Assembly (NCBI GenBank): GCA_014526335.1
Contig: JACTAT010000059.1
Location: forward strand, 4,717,560-4,781,559
Direction of reading: 5' to 3'
From: Chrysaora quinquecirrha
Lineage: Eukaryota > Cnidaria > Scyphozoa > Semaeostomeae > Pelagiidae
Length of the DNA: 64,000 bases
This document shows positions 1-13,000 of the stretch, piece after piece. Below the pieces are notes generated by a model. That model saw only the letters and a list, made by a program, of their open reading frames with translations, was not told the origin of the DNA and did not search any database. Position 1 is the first letter of the stretch; each line of letters opens with the position of its first letter. Made by a program: the position numbers and the translations under genes.

Positions 1-730
1 TCTCTTTTATTCCGTTTCATTCAGTTGTTGACGTGTTGACATAGAGTCACGTGAAGACTGTGCTCTCTTTTCAATTCCTTGTTCTTGGAAAGAAAGATTG
101 ACAGCTTGACGTCAGGTTCCTTTTTGAAAGGATGATGCAAAAATGCTGCTATCAAAATGGCAACAGATCTTGCAGGAACCTGCAGCCTTAATCAAATGTT
201 ATCACGGAGATAAAAAGTTTTCCAGCTCATAGGAATAAAGGTTCAGCATCTTGTTATTAAGCAGCATCATTGATGTGTGTACGTACATACAAGATAAGAC
301 AGATTGTTTTTTTCTAATCAGAAGTTTTTTTACTTTTCGGTTGTGCGAAAAGACAAAGATTGAGATACAGTAGATAGTGTGGACTTGGTTCTCCGAAAAC
401 ACAGGCATGCATAGAAGTGTAAGTATTATTTAAAAATCATCTTTTTTTGTCAGCAGAGAGAAGATAACGATTGAAAAGCGACAATTTTTCATTCCAAAGA
501 TAACTTTGTGCCGATTTTTTGCGGTATACTGGCCCAGACAGAGCCTTTTGTAATGGTTGTAATAGAATAATGGGTCACGTGCTACTTTTTCTGAAAGCCA
601 AACTGCAATGCAAGAAATTTGAGATCATTTTGTGAATGACTTTTAACAAGTAGAAATGAAAATGTAAGGTAAAACTGAACTATTACGCTCCGTTCCTAAT
701 TCCTCACGAAAAATTTCGTAGGATTGTTTA
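1..730. other. Upstream non-coding stretch, nothing recognised
   Basis: AT-rich sequence without a convincing exon, repeat pair or RNA gene. It precedes the first open exon of the MUN-domain gene and may contain its promoter and 5' untranslated region, but I see no clear TATA box or initiator. Confidence 0.4.
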
Positions 731-1066
731 ATGGAGAAGCTGGGAAAATACATTAAAAAGTGTTGGCGGCCAGAGCAACAAGACAAAGATCATGGAAACA
801 ACAATACCGATGATGGGCCTAATGGACACCAAAGAAATGACCCGGATGGGGTTCTTGATGAGCCGGAGCTGACACCTAAACCTGCAGTGGACTTGAAAGA
901 TGTTTTTGGTTTATTTGTATCCGAAGCACAAGAAGTTTGGCAAAAAAACTTGAATTCGCTAATCACAAGAGTGAGAGAAAGCCAAGCCTCCATCATCGGC
1001 GAGAGTTTTGATGCCGGTTCAAATGTTGGAAATTCTGCAGTAGGAAAAAATTATTCAGGTTCACCG
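731..1066 (+). CDS. Candidate first coding exon of the MUN-domain gene
   Basis: Opens with ATG at 731 (MEKLGKYIKKCW) and runs about 110 codons before intron-like T-rich sequence. The product is hydrophilic with an Asp/Asn/Gly-rich stretch, then a more helical part around residues 55-85. The end is uncertain: GT sites near 1042 and 1066 are possible, but none leaves the two-base overhang the next exon (1514) needs. So an exon is missing between them, or this start belongs to another transcript. Confidence 0.4.
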
Positions 1067-4000
1067 ATTAATTTATTTTTGTTAGATTTTCTCTTTACTG
1101 GTAAATTTCCCAATTTTTCTCTTTTTATTCCCCCTGTTTTACAATGCAATGCAGCCTTGCCTGCCCTCAGGTTAAGAATAAACATCGGGGGGCAATTCGT
1201 TGTGGGCTGAAAATGCCAAAAGTTTTGGCATTTTTTTTGGAGACCCCCCGTACCATAGCTTATATTGAGCCCCCCATTTATTTCTTTTGAAAAAATATTT
1301 GGGTCATGCAAAAGCCAACTGCCTTTTTCAAAGAAAAATATACCATAGAAGGTTCCAAAAATCATAGAAAATAGTAATTGATTTTTAAGAGCCTCTTTCG
1401 TTTGTTTCACCTCCCCCTATTGTGTTGATCCCCCTGGTTATTTTAACTCCCATACATCTTTCTACATATTGTAGATCACTGCTTAAAATTGTACTATATC
1501 TTATACTTTTTAGGCATGGAGCTTCAGTGGATGAGATTCATCAGTTTTTCTTCAAGCTGGAGTAAGTATTTCAACTTCCCTCACTATTTCTAATCCAGTT
1601 AGCTTTTGGTGTCGGAAATTCAGCCCCCCAATAACTTTGAAAACAATAGTATGGCATCATAAAATAATTACATCATCATATACTTTTCAGTTGTTCAGCC
1701 CCCCAATCTGAGATTCCTTCTGACGGCTTTGTGAGATCCTAGCGACTGGGGCTAAATACACCATGTCACTTTCAGCTAATATCTCATGCAAAGCCTCACA
1801 CAAACCTATATCATGTTAAACTTTTTTAACATTTGTTTTATTATTTCCAGCCCAAAACGATGTTGCCTGCCTATGGATCAAAATAAGCAATCACCTGTAT
1901 CATTTACAGCTACCATGAGAACTATTCAGGTAAGAAAATTTTGGAGGCATCATGGTAGGGGTGCATTCCCCCTAGACCTGCAAAATAAAGTGAAATTGCT
2001 CCCTAAACATTGCCTGTTAGCATCAAATCAGTCTGTCAGAAATTCATAAATTGGTCCTAGTCAGTTGTTGAATGAAACTTTGATTGATTTGATCTGTATC
2101 TGAGCAGGCTTGTCAGAACTGGTGGGGGGGAGCTGAAGCCCTCCTAATAGTTTATAAAACAAGAGTATAATGTCATAACATCATTACATTGTGGTCTCTG
2201 TGGTGCAGCCACGGTCTTTCGACTTGTGGTTGCAGAGATAGCAACCTTGGGCAAGTTGTTAACACAAATGTGCCTCTCTCTACCCAGGTGTATAAATGGG
2301 TACCTGGTCGGTAGTTATGAGCGCCGTGTGTGGCTGCAGCTTGCTATATGCTATATGCATCCAGACCAGGGGTAAAGTGTAAAGTCGACTGAGTAGCCTT
2401 AGGCTAGTAGTAGACTAAAAAACAGCAACTTTACTTTTTACTTTACTTAAATTGTTTTGCCCCCCCATCTGAGATTCCTTCCTATGGGCTTGGTTTGAGT
2501 TTGTTTGTTTGTTTGCACTTAACAACTGTAGTTTTTGCTAGCTATTTTATATATCTAAAAGCATCTATGCTTTATTTCAGAATTCACAATCTTCTGCCAG
2601 GCCGATTGGAGGTAATTTGAAACTTTATAAGTTGTATTGAATATCAAGAAATGGTCACATTTTGTGCCTGCATCATCTCCAGTTATTCCTCAGTCTCAAA
2701 CTAAACCGTTTACCATGGAACAATGCCTTAAATTTTGTGACTCTGATGCAGACCTGGCCGTTTATGGCAGGCGATCGCCTGCGCGCGCCTCCACGCCCGC
2801 CTCCATTGCTCAAGGCGGGCGTTTAGACTGCCCGCCTCTTCAGCTGTTTTCATAACAAATCGCCCGCCTTGGTTTTTAATTTATCTTTTGGTTAATAATT
2901 TTCATTATTGTTATTAACCTTTTAACCTTCTGGTAACATAAGTGGTTAATTTAAATGCATTAATGACCTGTTTGTGTATTTAAATAAACAAAGCGCTTTG
3001 AGGAATGTAATAAATACTCCTTCAGAAAACGATAAAGTTTACGAGTTTTCTAAGTTTTCAAGTCGCAATCCCCAAACTGTACAAAACGATAAAAAAAAAT
3101 AGAAATTGCGATCCAAAAGATTCTGAAAATTTCGTTGAACACAGTTTAAAATCGCCTCAAGGAGAACCGCCCGCCTGCTAAAATGTTAATCCATGTTGTC
3201 AGTACATTCTGAAAGCATTCTATTTTGAGATTCTAAGTAGTCTTAAAAATCGTCATAGTCGTAATCATAGTCATAGTCTGACTTGGCGAGGAGCGGCGAT
3301 TTGAGTCATAGTCATGGGAAAAATCCCATGTTCTATGCATAGTCATTGGCATATACAAAGTCTTAGGCATATTCATCAATGCCAGGACTGCACGGTACAT
3401 TCCGCGAATGGGTCTGGGAAAGAGGCAAGCAAGAATTTTGGCGCCAAAGTTTTCGGATTTCCAGGATTCCTGCTTTTTGAAAGTCATCGATTCTGTTTTT
3501 GGAAGCTATCTGTTTTCGAAATTCGGGAGGTTTTGGAGATTCGGAAGAACACGCCCATAGTTGTACGTAGATAGTTATAGTCCTATTCACACATCATAAG
3601 TGTAGTCATGCTCCTTATAAAAGACTCGGTCATTAAAATATCCGTAGTCATAGGCAAAGTGATAATCATGTTATAGCCACTGTCATCATCGTAGTTGATT
3701 TTGTCATAGAACGCTTCTCAAAAAACCCCGGACAAATTAAAATTCAGACTGCTTGTATACATAATAAATTCTTTAATAGTAGATGAAAGGTGTTCAATAC
3801 ATTTGATCTCGGAAAAACTGTTGGTAATAAATGGTGTTTCTAGCATTGAAAATCTGTGTGAATTGTGTATCTTTTTGTAGGAGAAAGAACTGTATAAGAG
3901 AGTGCTGCAATGCGCACATTATCCTGTTCTTTGCTCACCATCTTCAGAACCTCCAGTCACACCTTATTCTTCAAGTGCATCTCGACAAATAAGAAGTGGA

Positions 4001-7000
4001 AGGTATATTTGAAATCATTCTGTTTTAGAAAACATCTTAGGCCCTTGCCACATGATCAAACATTGTTTTCAAACATTTGAAATTTGCTCATCAAGCAATG
4101 CTTCAACGTCTGGCTACGTCACAAGCCATTGTTTGACAAGCATAAGTAGACAAAATGTTTTTGAAAAAGTTCAAAACCATTCTTCGCTTGATACAAGCAA
4201 AGATGCAAGCAAATAATGTTTGACTAGCATTGTTTTGCAACGTGGCCAAACGATAAAACATTTCGCTTGACAATCAAATTTCGAATTTGACAAACAATGT
4301 TTTGATCTTTTGGCAACTTACGAATAAATTTTCCACACCAAACTTCTAATTACCATCAGATGCGACGCAACACCTTTTAGCGGAGAATACCAACAAGATA
4401 CAGACTGAAAAAAGCTAAATCACTATTTCGTGGTCTTATCTATTCAGCTATCAGCTTGAGCTATCAAGAACTCAGTGAGATCAAGGTTCAAGCACAAGCC
4501 ATGGTAGCGCTAGGGCCAGGTTCGAGATCTGGTTAGTTCATCTACTTCTGAGACCTTAAAGACTGGCGCAGTTCACCTTTTATCTTTACCTCTTTTACTA
4601 ATTCATCTTTACCTTCGCCTACAAATTAATTGGAAAACCTCTCAAGATTTTCTAATGGAATTCGACCTGTGTCTTTTCTAATAACAAGTATCAAATTACT
4701 TCGTGTAAGAAAATTTCAGCTTGTTTTTCCGATTAAAAAAGCATGATTGTTATTTCGTTTACCGTTAATAACTTAAACTGTATATACCATATATTATTTG
4801 TAATCTCCTTTTATTTTTAGTAAATCTTCTTCGACACCAAAGGATGGAGCCTGCGCGATGTCACCGACAGATTCAATATCAATTGACCCAGATATGATGA
4901 TGAAATTGCTTCGAGAGTCATTTGGTATCAGTCAAAGGATTCATGAACGATATTATATGGAAGTGAAGAAAAATATACCACAGCGAGACTCCGGCAAGGT
5001 ACTGGGTGGTATGTTACTTTATCTTGGGTCGGTCTCTTCCTCTTCCCAAAGGCTTGACTCAGCAAGAGTTACAAGATGAGAGTTTTTCCATAGTAAAAGG
5101 TACCTGGGATGTGCCGTGCTCAAGGGTACTTTTTCGGACTTCTAACCTAGCCAAGGGTATACTTGCAATTTTGGTCTACTAAAGGCTAAAGGATGTCGAA
5201 GACAATGTTTGTCAAAAGAATGCTTATGTTTTCAGCTTAAGTAGTCTGGGCAACTAAGGATATCACTTTCTTAAATACAGGTACAGGAAAATCAATCATC
5301 ATTTCTGTCTAACCAGTTTATATTTATCATCAATGAAGGGTTTCCCCCTTGGATTTTTTTTTAATTCACGTGACGTTTAGTTCCCATCCAAGGCCTGTCC
5401 CTTTTGGTTTCCATCCCAAATTTTTCAATATTAGTCGAGCAAAGGGTTTATCATTTTGTAGAAATTGGTCTACCCAGCTAACGGTACCTATAGACTTACT
5501 ATATGAGTTGTACTCTTTGCAAACAGCAGCAATTACCTTTCAACAACCACAACAACCTGGTTGCTGTTTGCTTCAGGCAAACAGTAGTATGTTGTTATAA
5601 TTGTTAGTAGCTGTTTCCGAAAGATTTGGAGGAAGGTAGTAAGTCTACTTTACACCTTTAAATATGCTCGCCTAGACCCAAACTCTGCATATCGGACTAA
5701 AGTAGCTTAAAAACTAAGGACCCCAACCTTTAGGGACCCCAGGAACCCTTTTTCTTGTTGTTTTACTTGACGTTGGTATTGTTGGCGTTATAATCGTGTG
5801 AAGGGGCCCGACGCTTCTTTCATATCTCAGTCTGAATGTCTATATTGTTTACTCATGCTAATAGCCTGGGGGCCCCAAACTGAAAACACCTAAAGGCCCC
5901 GACTGCCTCCGTTACGCCAGTGCCAAGAAGGGACCTCCCTTCACTATATCATGTTTCCTCCAATTAGCAACGGGGCGCTCGTTACTTGTTTTTTTTTCAT
6001 TCAACTTCAGCTATTACATTTTCCAGCTTTTGTTACACGAATTACAAGATCGCCTGTATCGACTGGAAACGAACTCAGACAATTACTACAGAGTCAACTC
6101 GTTTATCGACCCTGATGGATATTCAAAATGGCGGACGAAAGAAATCTTCAACACAAAGGCCTTGATTCGTCGATTTTGGAAGAAAGAGATGCCACGAAAT
6201 CTGGGAATGGGAGTTGGACAAGTTAATGCCCACAAAGAATACTTGATACTACAAAATAGACTTTTGAGTAAGTACTTTTTGTAGCAGAATATTCTTCAAG
6301 AGCGCACGTGCACTAAAAAGCCTTAGATGACTTGCCTGAAATCATAATGGCAAGATATCAATCTGAAGACTCATCGAGCAACCCTAGTTCGATTGTCAAA
6401 TATCTTAGTCAAGTCGAGTGCATAGACAATGGTTCATCTCTATGAGAGTTAGTTAGGAAAATCCTGTCGCATTTGGAGGGAAATCGAAAGCATCGCAATG
6501 GTTGGCTGCGATGGCATGCGTTTGAGCCGAGTCTCCACTCTACAAAACAATGCAACAGAAATAATCTATGCAGTCCTTTCGGCTAACTGAAAATTTGACG
6601 GTTAAAAATTTTGAGAGGCAAAACAGAACTTTTCCACTTCTCGCGTCAGCAAATAGGGCAATGTTAGTTGGATATCTCCTTTCTCCCCCAGAAGGGGAGG
6701 TTTTGCATTCAGTTACAAACCATGTGTTGCATTCCAAGCAATTCAGCAAGCATTTGAGCTAGGGCCACAAGCAATTTCTTTCCTTTGTGGATTGAGCAAC
6801 TAATTTTTTCTGATTTTAGGGTGTATTTCTGTAACGATAATACTCAATCCTCTTTCTAGTTATGAAATGAAAAATCGAAGAGACCTCAACTCAGACTCAG
6901 TAGATGATCATAAACTATCGGCATTTCCAATTTCAACTGCAGCAAGGAAACTTTTAAAAGAATTTGGCCTACGATATGGTGTTTGCAGTCTATTTAGACA

Positions 7001-10000
7001 AATTGCAGCTCTCGTTTGCATGGCTGAGTAAGTTTCTTCTTGAATTGTTTTGGGGAAAATCATATAGTTTAAAGTGTTAAACGTTCATGTGTGAATCACC
7101 CATTCCACTTTGTGAATAGTAGTTGTATGTGATTCATGTATGTGAATAGTTCTTGAGTTGAAAAAAAACTTAAAAATTGTGAGCAATGGCGGGAACATCT
7201 TTGGACATGTTGACATTGTGCACGGTCAGAGCAAGTTGCCGAGTACCTATCGGCGATTTTTGGTTTTATAACTTTCTTATCGCAACTGACCTGTCCACAT
7301 AAACGCTCTTGCAACTAGTTGACAACTAATTCCTTTTTGACGGCAACTTGTCGGCGCATTGTTCCGGAAAGTTGGGTATGTTCCACTTCTGTAATTATTT
7401 GACAATTGATTCCCGCCAGTCGTAGTCACCATCAGCGCTCTTGCGACTGCGATCAACTGTGTCCTATAAGTTTTGACTAGTTGTTAACATGTCGACACAA
7501 CTATCAGTTACAACTAGTTGGCGTTGTGTAGTTCTATCATATCGGAGGTCGATATAAGCCTGTCTTAAAAGCTTATAAACTTTCTGATTGGTGCATTTAG
7601 ATCCGCATCTGGTTATAACTTCCGTCTTAGTCAATTGTTTTGGTCTGTTTCTGACGCTTATACACTGAGAATTGTCAGACGAAAAAGCTTGTTTTAAGTA
7701 TGTCCAACAATGCTTCCACTATTGCTCGCAATTTTAAAATTACGATCAGTTAAGAATAAAAAAGAACTGTGGACTTAAATTGTTTTGATCAAATTACATC
7801 ATGGTAAATTTAATAATTTGATTTTTTAGGAAATTTGAAAACACTGGCTGGTTTATAAAATTTGCGACTCGAGCTGTCTTTCAAGTGGACAAGATTCTTC
7901 AAAACTGTGATATTATGGTGGAAGATGAGGTTTTCAATGATTTTCTTTTTTGTGTTATATTTCCTAGTTAAAATTACGAAATCCCCGGAACTTAGAGGGC
8001 CCAAAGTAAGAAGACTAGATTAACAAGAGTCTAAGGCAAGTCTCTCTATCATTGTTTAACACGAACAGGTTTTTCTGTCAAGCCTTTAGCCTTTGATATT
8101 TATTGGGGAACGAGAGCTCCGTCACCCATCATTGGGCTGTGAGAAATGTGGTTTTTCTCTCATTTATTGTGTTAGTTAAAGTGAAAAAGTGTGAAAAGCA
8201 CGAGGGATGCGTTTTCTTGGGACTCTTGTCTCTTCTGGATTCTAAAGAAATAGACTTCAGAGGAAAAAAGACATGGAATTCGAACCGGACAGCATAGCAG
8301 CCATAAAGCCCGAGGCTCTCCTCCCGTTTCGTTGAAATTTTGTGTTTCGGCTATGTTGGGCCTTCTTCGGCACAATACATATTCAAATATATTTGTCACG
8401 AATGGCGAACACCAGGAAAGATCTTTGCACATGTGGAATGCCGCAATGATAAGATTCGAAACAGTACTGCGTGACTGGAAAGGTATTATTACCTGTATTA
8501 TGCAGTAGCAAGACTGAGTGGTGTTACCTATCACTTTCTTATTATTGAATATTACATTACAGCGTGAAATGCTAGAACATGCATTGGTGATTCTCCACGA
8601 TAACATCGAATACACATTCAAGAAGATCAGAAAATTATGTCCTTCGAAGATCAACTTCGATACAATATCGTGGATTTTGGAGATGCTCACTGCAATAATT
8701 AAGATCAAAGAATATATTGGTATCTTGGAAGAGAATAATACCACGATTGAGGCACTCGTTCAGGGCTACATTGAGGTAATAAAAATGAGATGTTTTAAAT
8801 TCAAAGTTAAGAGTAGTATAATAATCATATATTTCTTGTACAAGAGTCTGCTATACAAGAGCATTGGTTCCGAATAATTGGCAAAGCCAGATCTTTGTTT
8901 TGGCATCCACCCACATCAAAACAAGAAGACCGGTTCCGATTGGACAGGAAGAGTTCTTTTTCTCTCTTGGACTTAAATAGCATGTTCCAACTAATATTCG
9001 TCAACACAGTTTTCGACAAAGGGAGGAAGCAGTCCGCTATTCCAAGCAAAAATCCACCCTTAAGCATTCTACCATTGGACACTATTAACTAGATCACCCA
9101 GAGTGTGCAGAAAATTACAGCGAGGATTGTTTTGGAATAATTGGCAAAATGGCTTTGTTTCATTCACGGGTTTTGTAATCTGTCCGTATCAAAACCAAGG
9201 CCGGTTATACGTGGACAGAAAGAGTTCATTTTCTCACTTGGACTCTTAATTAATTCTGTTAGTCTTCCCGCTGTATTCCGCAAGCTGATTGGCGTCCAAA
9301 ACACAATAACAATTAGCGTCACTTTTCTGATTGGTACATTAAAATCTGCATCATTGTGCATATCCTGCGTAAGTCAATTGTTTTTGAGTTTGTCCAAAGA
9401 TGTGTCCACGTGTCCACTTGCTTTAGCTATCCAGAGGAAATAGTCTTTCAGTTGTACAACATTTCAGGATAGCGAAAAAAGCGGAATCAGCCTTGGAAAT
9501 ATGAAAATGTTTTTCTTTGTGACACTCCTCATACACATCAAAAACAGACCGAAACCGTCATCATCAGGAAAAGCTTTAAATATGTCCAAGCAGAGAAAAA
9601 AGCATTTACCTTGTCGTTTCTGACGTTTAAACTCTGAGAAATGGCAGAGGACAAAGTTTTTAAGTATGCCCAATTATGTTTCAACATTTTCATCGTAATT
9701 TGCTAAGTGAGAATCATCTTCACCTAGACCAGAACTTTGTTTAGTGTCATAGTGTCTAGTTGATTCTTGTTGATTTTCATTTGTAGGAAGCTGTTTGCGA
9801 GGGTTATGGAAAATGCAAAGATCTAGCAATGATTGATAATGGAAGTCCATACAGCAGTGGAGTAACTGCAAAGACGTTAATCACATTACTTCATGATATG
9901 AGAAAAGAATTCAAGTTTTATGAAGAACTGAGTAAGAAGTGCTCAGATCTTAACAGGTAAGTACTGTATGTACTTTGAGTACTTTGGTTATCTTGAATCT

Positions 10001-13000
10001 ATTACAACCCAATTGTTTTGTCAACAAAAACGGCATATTTCTCTAAATTAAAGGTGAACATACGCAGGAAGGGCTTAAAAATGTGAGACGTTTGAAAAAA
10101 TACACCAAGGACATACCGAGGGAGGACACTCAGAAATTTACAGACAACGATGTCTTTTAGAGTCAGCGTTTTGGAGTCCGAATTTAAGTTTGATATACAG
10201 TATTTGGGTGGCAAAACGTTTTAATAATGAGTCTTGACATTGGGATCTGATAGTTCCGGGCCCATTGTTCAGATAAAGGTATATGTTCAATATGTATGTT
10301 TAGCATTGGGTTTAATGGCCTCAAGAAACTGATAGATTTGAGTCTTTCAGATGACGCTCCCTTGTGTAAGGTACCTGATCCTCCCCGTCAGGAAAAATTC
10401 AGTAATTCTTTGGTTCGAGTCTTTATGTAATCACTGTTGCAACAGGTTTAGCTGGTAGTCCATGAGGCAATTGTAGTCCATGAGGCAATTATATGAGGTT
10501 CAATTTCAACGCAAGTCATTCTTACCTATTAAGATCAGGACTGTGTAGCTACCAATATCCCCACTTGCTTGCTTGGTAGTCCTTCCAATGTCTGTGAGTG
10601 AGTACCCAGGGTTCCGCTGATGTCCTTATAGCATGAGCAGCCTTGACAGGGAATTGTTAGGACGGGAGTGATGACTAGGGTTAACAAAACCTTTTTTAAT
10701 GGGCTTTTACTGGGTAGGCATTTTATTGTTTTTTTAAGAAAGAGGTCAAAAGGAAGGCTATTGTTCAAAACAATAGAAGATCACGGCCCTGGCTAAGCGG
10801 TCAAACATTGTTGGTCCAACATTTTAAATTTGCTTTACAACAAAGGATTGATCGTTTGGCCGAGTCCAAAAAAATTGCTGTCCCACACTTCGGGACAACG
10901 AAGTTGTTGCTAATGCACAAGCACAAATGCCTTGTTGTTAAAAATATTACTAAAATGTTGCAAGTTGTTGCAGTTTGTCGAAAGATAAAAGAAATGTTTG
11001 ACAAGCAATTTTTGAAAAGCGGCCAAACGATCAAACACTGCTTGGCAAGCAAAAATAACCACAATTTGTTGCGTGATGTTTTTGAAACAGTTCAAAAACA
11101 GTTTTTGCTTGACGCACGCAAAAAATGGTAGACGAGCAATGTTTCCGGACGTGACCAAACGGTCAAACATTTTGCCTGACAAGTAAATTTTAAATTTTGG
11201 ATCAACAGTGTTTGATCGTTTGGCCAGGGTCTTAGTATGTTAAAAGAGGTCTTGCTAAGACATATCAGAAGTGAGATGCAAGAATAAATAAGATAGCAAG
11301 AGCATTTGTTCAAGAATATTAGTGTGGGATCATGAGCCCTAGGCTCCCATCATCTGTGCAGCTACCAAAATCCCCACTACCTCACAGAATAAAGATTCGA
11401 AGCAAACTTGCTCATTGATCCCGCTTTGTAATGTACCGATAAAATTTCTGTTAATTTCTTTGTAGGTATTTTGATGTCACTTACGTGGTCGCAAACAAAC
11501 TCTATGGACTGTGTATGAAGGATATTAAAGAGTTACTTGTGCGTCGAACACAGACAATCATAACTTCTGATATTGATGACAAAGTTCTGAAACTAATGTA
11601 CGGACTGGCGCAGTTGGACAATGAATGGGTTAATTACATTTCGCCAAGGTAATGATTTGACGATGCGGGTCCATTTGGAATGCGCCAAACAAAAAAGTGA
11701 ATGTGGAATTTGTGTTTTGAACACCAGTCAACTAAGGCTCTGGCCAAACGACCAGAGATCGTTGTTCAAACATTTTCAATTTGCTTTACAACAATTGTTT
11801 GACTGTTTGGCCACGCTCAAAAAAATTGCTGTCCAACATTTTGGAACAACGAAGTCATTGCTAACATGTAGACTTATTGCATGAGTCGTTAGTTTCGCTC
11901 CTCAACCACCCCGATACCCCGCTACAACTACTGATACTGATCACCCAGTTTGAGCGATCTCATTTTAGTGTTGGCCTCGGTCTAATGAGCGATAACTGGG
12001 ACTCAGGTAATAAGTCTAGCTAACATGCAAGTAGGAACGCCTTGTTGCTAAGAAATGTTGCTAAGTACCGATATGTTATAAGTTGTTGAAGTTTGACAAT
12101 AATAAAAGAAACGTTTGACAAGCAATGTTGGAAAAGCGGCCAAACGATCAAACATTGCTTGACAAGCAAAAGAAAGCGAAATTTGTGGCGTGATGTTTTT
12201 AAAAAATTGAAAAACATGTTGGACGAGCAATGTTTTTGAACGTGACCAAATAGTCAAACAATTTGCTTGACAAGCAAATTTCAAATGTTTGACCAACAAT
12301 ATTTGATCGTTTGGCCAGGGCCTAACGGAACACAGCGGGATAGCCAATTGAATCTGGTTAAGAGAGAGAGGGAGAGAGAATATCAGTCCTGCTTCACTTA
12401 TTTGATTAGTGCATTGCAATCAGCATCTTGATATAAATATATATAAAGATATGTAAATATATATAGAAATAGAATATATATAAAGATATGGTTTTCAGCA
12501 AAAGGTTTTCAGCATAATGCGATCTTCATCATTGCTATTTACAATATACCATTTTTTGTAGTTTTATATTTTTCAGATATAGATTGATGATTGTAATTTA
12601 CATTTTAGTGATCAAAAATGGCGTATCTATTTCATGCTGGAAATGCATGTTATCATGACAGCGACGAGCGAATTTTCTTCCAAGCAAGTGCGATCCTTCT
12701 TGGCGAAAGACAACTGGCAAACAATCTCGTTTGAACAGGAAGAAACGAGGCAAGAATCCCAGCCAACACGTGAAAGAGGCAATACTTTTGTCAGCGTTGG
12801 GTCTCTTGTTCAGTCGGAAAGATCAGCCTTTGCTCGACCTGTATCGAAGTCAATGTGAGAAATGGTGTAAGTGATAGCTCAAGGAATTTGGCCGAAGAGA
12901 TAAGTTCCTCAGCAAATGCAGCTAAATCAAACATTGTCGATGACACTGCTGCAGGTGAACCTGCAATACAGCCTTCGTCTTGTGGGGGAAGTACTGAGGA

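Noticed and set aside
10801..11313. Overlapping open frames of 70-107 codons on both strands
   Set aside because: They are translations of the palindromic MITE; the same peptides recur wherever the repeat occurs.
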